Shown: positions 28,620 through 37,536, counted from the first letter of the stretch. The stretch is 64,000 bases of DNA from Aquimarina algicola (GCF_006443095.1 NZ_VFWZ01000005.1:310001-374000); one strand, 5' to 3'. Translations and numbers: made by a program. The notes: generated by a model not told the origin, from the sequence alone.

Positions 28620-29732
28620 GTGCTTACAACTATAGAATATACAGTTACTGCAATTGTTTGTCTTATTTCTGCAATTGTGATCCAACGTATTTTTAGTAAA
28701 GAAAAACGAAGAGGAGCAGATCAAAATGCAATTGAAGGCATCAAATGGTTTGGATTGGCAATATTTGTTTGGGGATTAGGAGCTCTGGTAAATCTCATTC
28801 TGATCACATGGCTTGAGTGGTCTTTTACGAATAAAACCTTGATTTATTTTGGGGTATTGGTTTCGTTGGCAAATTCGTTATTTATTATTTTATCCTTACC
28901 CTCAATAGAGCATCAGCAAAACCCGGGTATTTTGGTTAGAATGGTTCAACGTTTTACTATCAAAGAGTTTGTAGGACTGTATAGTGGTATTTTGAGTATG
29001 ATCACTTTTGTTTTTATAGCTACTTCTTATGGTAACGCTGAGATCAGCAATAATTTTATATGGTTAATAGATATTCCTATTTCAATAGTAGTTGCTATTT
29101 CCTTATTATTCGAATTAAATAAGGCATTTGTAAGTAGACAAATGAAGTTTATGTATCTACCAACTTTTGCATTGTTTATACTAATTGTTATTGCAGTCTC
29201 TCATAGGATTATCCCACAAGATAAGGTATTGCAATACATTGATCAACAGTTTTGGAGCATGCTAGGTAGTATTACGGCGATCTCTTTCAAGTTTCTCTTT
29301 ATTCTTTTGTTTTCTATTTTGTTGTATAGTTGGAAATTTCTTTCAGAAAAAGAACAACAACAAAGTATTACTCAAAAACTAGAAGTTCAAAATAGTAAGC
29401 TTCGCAATACAATTGAAAAGCTTGAACTTGCAAACGAAAGTCATTTAGATACTATTAAATCGCTAAAAAAAAGTATAAAAGAATTACGACAAACTACCAA
29501 AATTGAACTTTCAGATCGGCAAAAAGAAGTTTTAGGATATTTGGCATATTATGGAGATGATAAGTCTTATACAGAAATTGCAGAAGAAATGAATATCAGT
29601 GTAGATGGATTTCAAACACATATTTATCAAATTAAAAAGATGCTCAATGTTAGTGGGGCAGGAGGCAAAGGGCAACTCATAACTTTTGCTAAAACAAATG
29701 ATTTTCTACAATTTACACCCTTTAGAAAATAA
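28620..29732 (+). CDS. Membrane-anchored LuxR-type HTH regulator
   Basis: The protein has 370 residues and starts with GTG at 28620. About seven membrane helices (about 1-245) are followed by a coiled coil (about 250-300, rich in Lys, Glu and Leu) and a C-terminal LuxR-type helix-turn-helix (about 300-365) with LSDRQKEVLGYLAYYGDDKS, YTEIAEEMNISVDGFQTHIY and QIKKMLNV. This is the shape of one-component membrane regulators found in flavobacteria, in which a membrane sensor is joined to a DNA-binding domain. The ligand and target genes are unknown. The gene lies upstream of a sodium:amino-acid symporter, which could be a target. Confidence 0.8.
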   Translation: MLTTIEYTVTAIVCLISAIVIQRIFSKEKRRGADQNAIEGIKWFGLAIFVWGLGALVNLILITWLEWSFTNKTLIYFGVLVSLANSLFIILSLPSIEHQQNPGILVRMVQRFTIKEFVGLYSGILSMITFVFIATSYGNAEISNNFIWLIDIPISIVVAISLLFELNKAFVSRQMKFMYLPTFALFILIVIAVSHRIIPQDKVLQYIDQQFWSMLGSITAISFKFLFILLFSILLYSWKFLSEKEQQQSITQKLEVQNSKLRNTIEKLELANESHLDTIKSLKKSIKELRQTTKIELSDRQKEVLGYLAYYGDDKSYTEIAEEMNISVDGFQTHIYQIKKMLNVSGAGGKGQLITFAKTNDFLQFTPFRK

Positions 29733-29824
29733 TACTTAACCCTATGGTTAATCATTTAAGATTTAAAATTTGAATAATGCTTAACCTTTTATGATTATCC
29801 TTTTTCTGGCAATTTGCGAAGAAA

Positions 29825-31330
29825 ATGTATAGGATGATATTTTCTTTTCTTATTTCACAACAAAACCTCGATCAGCAGATTAATGAAGCTTTTGGTAATG
29901 CAACACATTGGTTTGTAGATGCAATTCTAGCCGAAATACCGTTGACAGAAACTACAGGAATTCCCTGGGTCTTATTAGTATTACTTGGCGGAGCAACATA
30001 TTTTACAATCTATTTTAGGTTTATCAATATTAGAAGTTTTTATACGGCTATTCAGGTGGTTCGAGGAAAATATGATACTCTGGAACATACTTTAGAAAGT
30101 AAACAAGAAACAAAAGGAGAGGTAAGTCATTTTCAAGCTTTGACTACAGCGGTGTCTGCAACAGTAGGACTTGGAAACATAGCAGGTGTTGCTATCGCGT
30201 TATCCATTGGTGGGGCCGGTGCAACATTTTGGATGATTTTGATTGGATTATTGGGGATGTCATCAAAATTTATTGAGTGTACTCTAGGCGTTACTTATCG
30301 AGAAATAGATAGAGATGGAAAAGTATATGGAGGACCGATGTATTATCTAAGTAAAGGATTACGAGAAAAAGGGTTTCCAAAATTAGGTAAGGTACTCGCT
30401 ATTTTATTTTCTATTATGTGTATAGGAGGTTCTTTTGGAGGAGGAAATATGTTTCAGGCAAATCAAGCGTTCAAACTCTTTGAACATGTTGTTCTTTCTC
30501 AAAACTCTTTGCTCTATGGACAAGGATGGGTTTTTGGAGTTATTATGGCTGTATTTGTTGGGATAGTCATTATCGGAGGAATACAAAAAATTGCTAGTGT
30601 TACAGATAAAGTTGTTCCTTTGATGGTTATCATTTACTTGATGGCAGTAACCTGTATCTTAATCATTAATTGGCAAAAAATTCCTGAAGCGTTATATACT
30701 ATTTGGGAAGGAGTTCTTAATCCCAGAGGAGTGATTGGCGGAATCATAGGTGTATTAATTCAAGGGTTTAGACGAGGAGCATTTAGTAATGAAGCAGGAA
30801 TAGGAAGTTCTTCTATTGCTCACAGTGCGGTAAAAACAAGATTTCCGGCAAGTGAAGGTTTAGTAGCATTATTAGAACCATTTATAGATACTGTAGTTGT
30901 ATGTACAATGACAGCTTTGGTATTGATTATTACAGGTCAGGTTGAGGTAGGAGTAGAAATTAATTCAGATCAAGGAGTTTTATTAACATCATCTGCATTA
31001 CAAAGCGGGATCTCATGGTTTCCTTATGTGCTTACAATAGCAGTCATTTTATTCGCATTTTCTTCTATGATTTCGTGGTCTTATTATGGATATCAATCGT
31101 GGAGTTATGTGTTTGGAAGAAGTAAACAAACAGAATATTTATATAAATTTATCTTTTGTTGTTTTACAGTTATTGGAGCGGCTGCTACCTTAGATGCAGT
31201 AACAGATTTTAGTGATGCTATGGTCTTTGCTATGATGGTTCCAAACATGATAGGATTGTTTATATTGAGTCCAAGAGTCATGAAAGAATTAAAAAGATAT
31301 AAACAGCGTATTGCTACAATAATGAAATGA
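29825..31330 (+). CDS. Sodium:alanine (amino-acid) symporter, AGCS family
   Basis: The protein has 501 residues and about 11 membrane helices. It imports alanine or glycine with sodium in the AGCS (DAACS/AlsT-like) family. Family features include FQALTTAVSATVGLGNIAGV, GPMYYLSKGL, GGIQKIASVTDKVVPLM, FRRGAFSNEAGIGSSSIAHS and EPFIDTVVVCTMTALV, all typical of AGCS transporters. The first in-frame start at 29825 gives a short N-terminus; the family usually has about 450-500 residues. It stands alone, between a LuxR-type regulator and the hypothetical gene at 31431. Confidence 0.93.
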   Translation: MYRMIFSFLISQQNLDQQINEAFGNATHWFVDAILAEIPLTETTGIPWVLLVLLGGATYFTIYFRFINIRSFYTAIQVVRGKYDTLEHTLESKQETKGEVSHFQALTTAVSATVGLGNIAGVAIALSIGGAGATFWMILIGLLGMSSKFIECTLGVTYREIDRDGKVYGGPMYYLSKGLREKGFPKLGKVLAILFSIMCIGGSFGGGNMFQANQAFKLFEHVVLSQNSLLYGQGWVFGVIMAVFVGIVIIGGIQKIASVTDKVVPLMVIIYLMAVTCILIINWQKIPEALYTIWEGVLNPRGVIGGIIGVLIQGFRRGAFSNEAGIGSSSIAHSAVKTRFPASEGLVALLEPFIDTVVVCTMTALVLIITGQVEVGVEINSDQGVLLTSSALQSGISWFPYVLTIAVILFAFSSMISWSYYGYQSWSYVFGRSKQTEYLYKFIFCCFTVIGAAATLDAVTDFSDAMVFAMMVPNMIGLFILSPRVMKELKRYKQRIATIMK

Positions 31331-31430
31331 TTGTATTGATGTTCTTAATCCCGATCTAGATATTAATGAAATATATTTTTAACCAGAAGTAGAAGGGTTC
31401 AGCAACTTTTTCAAAGAAGTAGAAAGTATA

Positions 31431-31814
31431 CTATAAAGTAGCCATCCAGTTGTATTGTAAATGTCTAAATTTTTTAAGTTCTTTTCTTAGTAAAACCAAA
31501 AATTCTTTACCATTACTTTCTGATCTTTCTAGACGCTCACAATTTTTGTACAATCTATTAGTAATATTCATCAAAGAATGGGCATGTTTAAGACGATCAT
31601 CTTGAAAGGTTTGATTTTCTGCATAAATGATTTTTGTGGCTAAAGCATCAGATTGTCTTACAATATCACCAGTAAAATAAATATGTGGATTTTCTCCACC
31701 ATTATTTTGTAATTCGGCCAAATCATGAACCAAATAATTAGAAATATTACGCGATAGTGTAAATATCTCTAATGCCTTTCTATATAATTTTTTATTTCTT
31801 GGATATGGTTTCAT
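31431..31814 (-). CDS. Helical hypothetical protein
   Basis: The product has 127 residues from the ATG at 31814 (MKPYPRNKKLYRKALEIF), chosen because an ATG 13 codons upstream lies over the putative regulatory region. The protein is all-helical, charged and soluble, and its helix lengths suggest a small helical bundle. No family is recognised, and no signal or membrane segment is seen. It is divergent from the Lrp/AsnC regulator, with which it shares the 190-base intergenic region. Confidence 0.6.
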   Translation of the reverse strand: MKPYPRNKKLYRKALEIFTLSRNISNYLVHDLAELQNNGGENPHIYFTGDIVRQSDALATKIIYAENQTFQDDRLKHAHSLMNITNRLYKNCERLERSESNGKEFLVLLRKELKKFRHLQYNWMATL

Positions 31815-31863
31815 AATTATTAATTCAAAATTAATGCTATTTCGTCGAATCATAATTTTGATA

Positions 31864-31943
31864 TTAAGGCAAAAAAGTTAATTTGCTTTAGTTTTTAAAT
31901 TAAATTAGGTTTTTGCCTTAAAAAAGTAAAGGGTGTATATTTG
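31864..31943 (+). promoter_or_regulatory. Promoter of the Lrp/AsnC gene with an overlapping 12-bp inverted repeat
   Basis: A Bacteroidota promoter is present with -33 TTTG (31912-31915), a 20-base spacer and -7 TATATTTG (31936-31943). A perfect inverted repeat, TTAAGGCAAAAA (31864-31875) and TTTTTGCCTTAA (31910-31921), brackets the upstream region. The right arm overlaps the -33 element, an arrangement suited to repression, possibly autorepression by the Lrp protein. Confidence 0.65.
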
Positions 31944-32003
31944 AACTTAAGTAATACATTTAGATAAGAAGTAGGTAAAACACTAAAATAATTACATTTT
32001 TAA

Positions 32004-32450
32004 ATGAAATTAGACATAATCAATTGGGAAATTTTAAAGTGCTTACAAGAAAATGCCAGACTTTCTAATGCAGAGATTGGAAGGAAAATAGGGTTAAGTT
32101 CGCCCGCAGTAGCAGAAAGAATAAAAAAAATGGAAGATTATGGAGTACTAAAAGGATATACTGCCAATGTATCTTATACGGATACGGGATATCAGTTAAA
32201 AGCTATGATTACACTCAAAGCTTTTATGGGAAGATTAAAACCTTTTATGGTAGAAGTAGCTACTTTTAAAGAAGTAATCAACTGTTATAGGGTGACCGGT
32301 AATGAAAATATTATTATGGAAGTAGTCTTAAAAGATCAAATGCATCTGCAAGAGTTGATTGATAAACTTATTGCATATGGAGAAGTAAAAACACATATTA
32401 TTCTTTCTAATTTGATCGAACACAATCCAATTACTTACCCAAAAAAATAA
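32004..32450 (+). CDS. Lrp/AsnC-family transcriptional regulator
   Basis: The regulator has 148 residues. An N-terminal winged-helix HTH (about 1-60: NWEILKCLQENARLSNAEIG, then LSSPAVAERIKKMEDYGVLKGY) is followed by an AsnC/RAM ligand-binding domain (about 65-148) that assembles octamers and usually senses an amino acid. It has the usual family length. A long inverted repeat overlaps its promoter and could be an autoregulatory site. It is followed by a small structured RNA gene with its own promoter and terminator. Confidence 0.93.
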   Translation: MKLDIINWEILKCLQENARLSNAEIGRKIGLSSPAVAERIKKMEDYGVLKGYTANVSYTDTGYQLKAMITLKAFMGRLKPFMVEVATFKEVINCYRVTGNENIIMEVVLKDQMHLQELIDKLIAYGEVKTHIILSNLIEHNPITYPKK

Positions 32451-32491
32451 AAGAACTAATAAAATATGAATATTTGGCATAAGATTTGTTT

Positions 32492-32499
32492 TATATTTG
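32492..32499 (+). promoter_or_regulatory. -7 promoter element for the first small RNA
   Basis: The sequence TATATTTG matches TAnnTTTG exactly. A TTTG at 32473-32476 is a possible -33 partner, although the 15-base spacer is shorter than usual. Transcription would start around 32506, directly before the structured RNA. Confidence 0.5.
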
Positions 32500-32505
32500 T
32501 AAAGC

Positions 32506-32602
32506 CATCTTTATCTTGTGTGAGGACATTAGTTAGGGAAGAACTAAAGAGAGTACAAGTAAAGAATATAAAGACGCCTAATTTTATTGGGCGTTTTTTT
32601 AT
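32506..32602 (+). ncRNA. Candidate structured small RNA, copy 1
   Basis: A short independent transcript is predicted between a -7 element and a terminator (stem ACGCCTAA / TTGGGCGT, then seven T, 32574-32597). In the middle, an outer helix CTTGT (32515-32519) / ACAAG (32555-32559) and an inner helix AGTT (32531-32534) / AACT (32542-32545) enclose an internal loop whose two strands read GTGAGGACATT and AAAGAGAGT. The same loop sequences recur in copy 2 at 34290-34415, with different pairing bases in the helices, which is the signature of a conserved RNA structure. It may belong to a known flavobacterial RNA class such as the Flavo-1 motif, but I cannot confirm that. No ORF is present. Confidence 0.6.
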
Positions 32603-32694
32603 AAAAGGTTATATTTTGATAATAAAATCCTGTTAAAGTATACCTTTCAGAAGCTTTTTTTCTTTTATTTAGAATAAAATTATTTTTAACAGTG

Positions 32695-34113
32695 ATGCTT
32701 TCTTGTCTTAAAAAGTTCTTCTTTTTTATATGTATTATTTTATTTTGCTTTGGCTATTCACAAGACCAATTGATTCTTAAAAAAGGTACTGTAATAGATT
32801 CTCTAAGTATTCCTGATTTTGATAATAAATATAGTATATACCTGCCAAAAGACTTTGATAAACAAAAAACATGGCCCATTCTAATGGGGTTTAATTCACA
32901 AAAAAATACAGTCGAAACAACTAAATTATTTCAAGAAGCTGCAGAAGAACATGGTTATATTTTGGCAGTGACTGATTTTGAGAACAATAAAAATATCAAA
33001 GATCAAGTCAAATATGTTTCGTCTTTTATGAAACATATGATTTCTCTTTTTCCAGTTCAGCAAGGGAGAATATGTATTTTTGGCAATGATATTGATTCTC
33101 GGTTAGTAAGTTTAATCCCCGCATTGTATTCTGATCAAATATTTGGAGTGATTGCTATTGGTGATAGTTATTTTTATAATCAATCTATAAAAATCAAAAG
33201 AAACTTTTCTTACATCGGTGTTGTGTCAACAGATAACTATAGATACAAAGATTTTTTTAAGAATAAACAATACCTTAAGAGTAAAGCAGTCCCTGCAGAT
33301 ATTTTTGTACAAGAAGGAGAAACTCAATTTCCAAATAAAAGATTACTTAATAAAGCATTATCACAATTCACGATGCAATCTATGTTGAAAGGCAGAATCC
33401 CAAAAGATTCTATCTGGGTTAGAAGTATGTTCGACAGAGATTTGAAACAAGTAGATGAGTATCTAAAGAATGGACAATATCTATTCGCTTATAATGAGGT
33501 AAAACGTATAAGGATTTCTTATAGTATGTTTTTTGACACTAAGTTTTTAAAAGACAAACAAAAAGAGATTAGAAAAATGCCTTCTTACAAAAGAGAAAAA
33601 AGAATATGGTTAAAATATAGTAACCAAGAAAGTGCATTGAGGAATACATATTTATTCTCTTTAGAAGAAGATATTAATACAGTTAGTTTTGAAAATTTAG
33701 GATGGTGGCAATATCAAGTATCAGAGTTAGATACTTTGTTGAAGAATAATCAAAAAAGCGCCAGACATGCTGCAAAAAGAGTAAAAGATTATTTGAGATA
33801 TATTGTAGATGAATATAAAAATGTACTCTTAGATAACCCCAAGGCGCTAGAAGTAAATATGTTGCTAAATATCCTTTCTACTATCATAGATAAAGATGAC
33901 TTTGACTCATATAAGAGAATTATTAGTCTGAGTGCTCAAGATAGAGATTTTAAAACAGCTTTATTTTATCTAGAAGAACTTCTTAAAAAGGGGTATAAAG
34001 ATTTGGATGCTTTATATGCAATAGACGGAACATTAACTTTGAGAATCTCAAAAGAGTATAATAAAGTGATACAGGATTACCTGGGAACTTCTAAATTTTT
34101 CTCTAAAAAATAA
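32695..34113 (+). CDS. Secreted hydrolase-fold protein lacking the catalytic elbow
   Basis: The product has 472 residues from the ATG at 32695. A signal peptide (ending CFGYSQ) precedes a region (about 30-230) that resembles a feruloyl-esterase/PHB depolymerase-like alpha/beta hydrolase: YSIYLPKDFDKQKTWPILMG, a helical span, then GRICIFGNDIDSRLVS where the G-x-S-x-G nucleophile would be expected. The serine elbow is absent, so the domain is probably non-catalytic. The C-terminal half (about 240-472) is helical, Lys-rich and possibly repeat-like (TPR-like). The function is unknown. The gene is flanked on both sides by copies of the same small structured RNA. Confidence 0.65.
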   Translation: MLSCLKKFFFFICIILFCFGYSQDQLILKKGTVIDSLSIPDFDNKYSIYLPKDFDKQKTWPILMGFNSQKNTVETTKLFQEAAEEHGYILAVTDFENNKNIKDQVKYVSSFMKHMISLFPVQQGRICIFGNDIDSRLVSLIPALYSDQIFGVIAIGDSYFYNQSIKIKRNFSYIGVVSTDNYRYKDFFKNKQYLKSKAVPADIFVQEGETQFPNKRLLNKALSQFTMQSMLKGRIPKDSIWVRSMFDRDLKQVDEYLKNGQYLFAYNEVKRIRISYSMFFDTKFLKDKQKEIRKMPSYKREKRIWLKYSNQESALRNTYLFSLEEDINTVSFENLGWWQYQVSELDTLLKNNQKSARHAAKRVKDYLRYIVDEYKNVLLDNPKALEVNMLLNILSTIIDKDDFDSYKRIISLSAQDRDFKTALFYLEELLKKGYKDLDALYAIDGTLTLRISKEYNKVIQDYLGTSKFFSKK

Positions 34114-34289
34114 TTTGAAAATAGTTAAAAATGTGTATTTCATCGATTTTTTGTGTTTTTTAACGTTGTTTTTTTGGGTTTAACAAAACTTTTACATTAT
34201 CTTTATACTGTAATAAAAAACTGATGTATGGTCTAGAATTAACATTTTAATTTATATGACGATATGAATTTAAAATATTAATTTGGAAT

Positions 34290-34415
34290 GCATCAGGGCT
34301 AAATTATGTGTGAGGACATTAGAAGAAAGACCCCAAATCAGGAAGCTAAAGAGAGTATGTAATTTGCCCTAAAAAATAAAAAGCATATATGGATCCATAT
34401 GTGCTTTTTATTTTT
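34290..34415 (+). ncRNA. Candidate structured small RNA, copy 2
   Basis: This is a second copy of the element at 32506-32602. An outer helix GGGC-AAATTA (34296-34299, 34301-34306) pairs with TAATTT-GCCC (34360-34369), and an inner AG/CT pair closes a larger apical region. The internal loop strands GTGAGGACATT (34310-34320) and AAAGAGAGT (34348-34356) are identical to copy 1. A strong terminator follows (AAAAAGCA ... TGCTTTTT, 34378-34411). A near-consensus -7 element (TTAATTTG, 34278-34285) lies just upstream. Helix bases differ from copy 1 while the pairing is preserved. Confidence 0.6.
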
Positions 34416-34466
34416 AGCTAAAGAATAAGGATTCACATAATTTATTCTCAGATTATCCAAGAAACA

Positions 34467-35228
34467 TTAGTCTTCGTCTTTTATAACTAAATGGGGCACA
34501 TTATCTAGTTTCCAATCAATGACCAAGCCTTTTGCCAAAGATTCTGCAATTTCTTTCCCATACAAATGTTCGCATAAATACAGAGCAGCCTCAAAACTTT
34601 TGGCTCCGCCCGCAGAAGTAATATATTTATCATCATGAACAAACAAAACCTCTTTCCTAATATCTAGTTTAGGAAACATCGTTCTCATTTTATCAATATC
34701 GCTAGGAAAAGTAGTGCTTACCACATTGTTTAATAGTCCTGCTTTTGCCAATACAAATGCTCCGTCACAATGTGAGGTCATAAAAATAGCTTCTTGATCG
34801 ATTTTTTTTACAAAATCCAACATCATTGTATTTTCTAGATCAGAGTCTAAATGATGTTCTGCACTAGGAATAACTAAAATATCTATTTTAGGAATACTAT
34901 CTTTTGTGTAATTAAAATCAGGTATTATTTTTACTCCTTCAAAAGTGGTGATAGCTGAATCAGTATCCGCTACAGTAAATACATTCATTTGTTTTATCTG
35001 TTCTCGATATTGAGTATGTTGAAAAATATCATATGGAGCAGTAAATTCTGTGTTATAAGTGCCATCCATAATTAAAAAAGCAACATTATATCGGTTAGGC
35101 TTTAATTCTGGAAATTCTTTTTGCCCAACAACATCTTGTTTTTCTATTTTAGGAGACTCCTTGTCTTGTTGAACTTTTGTACAACTACAAATTAGAAAAA
35201 ACAGTAAGATATGAGATATAATTTTCAT
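34467..35228 (-). CDS. DJ-1/PfpI family lipoprotein
   Basis: The product has 253 residues with a lipoprotein signal (lipobox ICSC, Cys16). The mature part is a DJ-1/PfpI (class I glutamine amidotransferase-like) domain: VAFLIMDGTYNTEFTAPYD at the N-terminus, a DILVIPSAEHH segment and the nucleophile elbow TSHCDGAFVLAKAGLL, whose Cys is the usual catalytic or redox cysteine. Family members act as chaperones, glyoxalases or amidases; which applies here is unknown. Export is unusual for the superfamily. The gene begins 19 bases after an MFS transporter gene on the same strand, so the two probably form an operon. Confidence 0.85.
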   Translation of the reverse strand: MKIISHILLFFLICSCTKVQQDKESPKIEKQDVVGQKEFPELKPNRYNVAFLIMDGTYNTEFTAPYDIFQHTQYREQIKQMNVFTVADTDSAITTFEGVKIIPDFNYTKDSIPKIDILVIPSAEHHLDSDLENTMMLDFVKKIDQEAIFMTSHCDGAFVLAKAGLLNNVVSTTFPSDIDKMRTMFPKLDIRKEVLFVHDDKYITSAGGAKSFEAALYLCEHLYGKEIAESLAKGLVIDWKLDNVPHLVIKDED

Positions 35229-35247
35229 GAATTGTATAATTTTTTGG

Positions 35248-36462
35248 TTAAGTGATCGGTTTTTCTCTCTTTATTTTTTTTACAACAAAAAACAATAAAA
35301 TTACTCCTATTGCAGAAACAGCAGTCATAAATATCCAAGAATTATGATAACCTATTCTATCAATAAGTTGCATACCAGAATTATGACCAAAAATATGAGC
35401 AGCAGAAAATGACATACTGTATAAGCCCATATAGGCACCTTGTCTTCCTCTTTTTGATCTTTCGAGAGCAAAAGCATTACCAAATGGAAAAGCAATCATT
35501 TCGCCAAATGTGGCAATGATCATTCCGATGACCAAAATACCAGCCCATGGAGTAAGTAATAATAATGCAAAACTTAAACCAGTAAGAATGAATCCTGAAA
35601 TTACATTACCGATTTTTGAAAGATTTGTCTTTTCGAGATATGTGATCAAAGGCATTTCTAAAAAGAAAATGAGAGCACCATTCATTGCTAATAATAAACC
35701 TATTTTTTCTTCTGAGAGGAGATGAACTTCTTTATAATACAATGGTATTGTAGAAAAATATTGTACAAATATAAAACCAAATAAGGCCAAGGCTATTAAA
35801 AACACAATATATATACCATCTCGATATGCTGGTATAGGGTTTTCTATTACTACCTCTTTATCTAGTTCTTTAGTTTTTTTGGGATTAAGCGTTTGGATCA
35901 TTACTAGTCCCGCTATAATACAGGTGATACCATCGACCCAGAACAATCCGTTGTAGCCAATACTAGTAATAATGATTCCACCCAATGCAGGACCTGCAGA
36001 AAATCCTAAATTGATTGCAAGTCTTATAAAGGTTAAAGATCTGGTTTTATTTTGAGGTTTACTATAAGCGCTTAAAGCAACAAAAAATGCTGGTCTTGCG
36101 GTATCAGCAATAGCAATTAGAACAAAAAAACTGAGGCAAAGACTCCAAAAACTTGTAAAGTATTGTATGATAATAAAAGATATTCCTGTTAAGAATAAAG
36201 ATCCCATTATTACTCTATAGTATCCGATTTGATCACTTAGTTTTCCGCCAAGCCATGCACCAAAGAAAGAGCCCAATCCATAACTTGTCATAATCCAACC
36301 AATCTGCTCAAGAGAAAAATTGAGATTATCAGTCAGATATAATGATAGAAATGGTATTACCATAGCTCCGGCTCTGTTAATCAATGTAATGAGAGCCAAC
36401 CACCATACTTCTTTAGATAAGCCAGAGAAAGAATCTTTATAATGATTTAATACTTTGTACAA
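35248..36462 (-). CDS. MFS transporter
   Basis: The protein has 404 residues and 12 predicted membrane helices in two bundles. The cytoplasmic loop between helices 2 and 3 carries GAWLGGKLSDQIGYYRVIMG, the conserved G-x-x-x-D-x-x-G-R/x motif A of major facilitator proteins. The group resembles drug or sugar efflux MFS proteins, but the substrate cannot be inferred. It heads a two-gene unit with a DJ-1/PfpI lipoprotein 19 bases downstream. It is divergent from the DUF1684 gene at 36595. Confidence 0.9.
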   Translation of the reverse strand: MYKVLNHYKDSFSGLSKEVWWLALITLINRAGAMVIPFLSLYLTDNLNFSLEQIGWIMTSYGLGSFFGAWLGGKLSDQIGYYRVIMGSLFLTGISFIIIQYFTSFWSLCLSFFVLIAIADTARPAFFVALSAYSKPQNKTRSLTFIRLAINLGFSAGPALGGIIITSIGYNGLFWVDGITCIIAGLVMIQTLNPKKTKELDKEVVIENPIPAYRDGIYIVFLIALALFGFIFVQYFSTIPLYYKEVHLLSEEKIGLLLAMNGALIFFLEMPLITYLEKTNLSKIGNVISGFILTGLSFALLLLTPWAGILVIGMIIATFGEMIAFPFGNAFALERSKRGRQGAYMGLYSMSFSAAHIFGHNSGMQLIDRIGYHNSWIFMTAVSAIGVILLFFVVKKIKREKPIT

Positions 36463-36568
36463 TTAAAAATGATTTGTAGTGTTTTCTAAAATAGGCGTAA
36501 AAGTAACTTTTTATTCATGATTCTTGTATAAAATTTATAAAATTACTGGGTTAACTAATTGTAAATCG

Positions 36569-36576
36569 TACTTTTG
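36569..36576 (+). promoter_or_regulatory. -7 promoter element before the DUF1684 gene
   Basis: The sequence TACTTTTG matches TAnnTTTG. A TTG codon at 36574 overlaps it and would be a false start for the downstream gene, which is better started at GTG 36595. Confidence 0.6.
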
Positions 36577-36594
36577 CAAAAAAATAAGGGGAAA

Positions 36595-37209
36595 GTGCTT
36601 AGATTATTATTTGTATTTATATTTTCTATCAGTAGAATTATAGCTCAAGATTCTACTGAAATAAAAAGAATAATTACTTTTCAAGAGAAACTTAATAAAA
36701 AGTTTTCGATAGAGGATACTTCTCCTTTATTACCAAATGATCTTAAAAAATTTAAGTCGTTAGACTTTTTCGAGATTGATACAACATTTATTGTAAAAGC
36801 AAAATTTGTTAGAACTCCTTATGAAACTCCTTTTATCATGAAAACAACAACGGGTAATGAACCGTTATATGTTAAATATGGAGAAGCGCATTTTACTCTT
36901 GATGAAAAATCATATATCTTAAATATTTATCAAAATCAAGGACTCAAAACTAATCCTGAATATCAAAATTATCTTTTCTTACCTTTTACAGATTTAACTA
37001 ATGGTTTTTCTACCTACAAAGGTGGGCGATATATAGATTTGGTTATCCCTGAAAATGAGTCAATACTAATTGATTTTAATACGGCATATAATCCTTTTTG
37101 TTCTTATAACGAAAGCTACTCTTGCCCGATCCCTCCCAAAGAAAATGATTTGGATTTAAAAATCCCTGTAGGAGTGAAAGTGTTTAAAAAAAAACAAGAG
37201 AATGAATAA
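36595..37209 (+). CDS. Secreted DUF1684 protein
   Basis: The product has 204 residues from GTG 36595, chosen because an upstream TTG (36574) sits inside a promoter element and because GTG directly opens a signal peptide (LRLLFVFIFSISRIIAQ). A purine-rich AGGGGAAA just before it is a plausible ribosome site. DUF1684 features follow: an FKSLDFFEIDTTFIVKAKF segment, YGEAHFTLDEKSYILNIYQ, LFLPFTDLTNGFSTYKGGRY and a C-terminal ILIDFNTAYNPFCSYNESY with NPFC. DUF1684 has no known reaction. A terminator overlaps the stop. Confidence 0.85.
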   Translation: MLRLLFVFIFSISRIIAQDSTEIKRIITFQEKLNKKFSIEDTSPLLPNDLKKFKSLDFFEIDTTFIVKAKFVRTPYETPFIMKTTTGNEPLYVKYGEAHFTLDEKSYILNIYQNQGLKTNPEYQNYLFLPFTDLTNGFSTYKGGRYIDLVIPENESILIDFNTAYNPFCSYNESYSCPIPPKENDLDLKIPVGVKVFKKKQENE

Positions 37210-37238
37210 AAAAAGCCCATTTTCATGGACTTTTTCAT
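37210..37238 (+). terminator. Rho-independent terminator
   Basis: A stem of AAAAAGCCCAT (37210-37220) and ATGGACTTTTT (37225-37235), with one mismatch, starts at the stop codon of the DUF1684 gene and is followed by T-rich sequence. Confidence 0.7.
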
Positions 37239-37536
37239 TTTAAACAAACAATATATAAACTTTTACAGTAATATATTCAATTTTATAGATTACTCTTAAT
37301 TCAAAAAATATTTTAATCACACTCAAATGATTCTTCAATCAGTAAAGCGTCTTTTTTAAGAGAATCGATTATTATTTACTTATAGTTAAGTCGTTACAAA
37401 AACGATTTCCTGTCAAAAAAAATCATGATTATATTTTTTAAAATATTATCTGTAATAAAATATTACTAAATACAGAATATCATTTTTATTGAAGTGCAGT
37501 AATTGTTTAGCCAGAAACAAGAAATTGATTTTACTT
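37239..37536. other. Intergenic stretch without recognised content
   Basis: Nearly 300 bases of AT-rich spacer separate the convergent DUF1684 and PII genes. No further hairpin, ORF or promoter with coding context was recognised. Confidence 0.4.
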
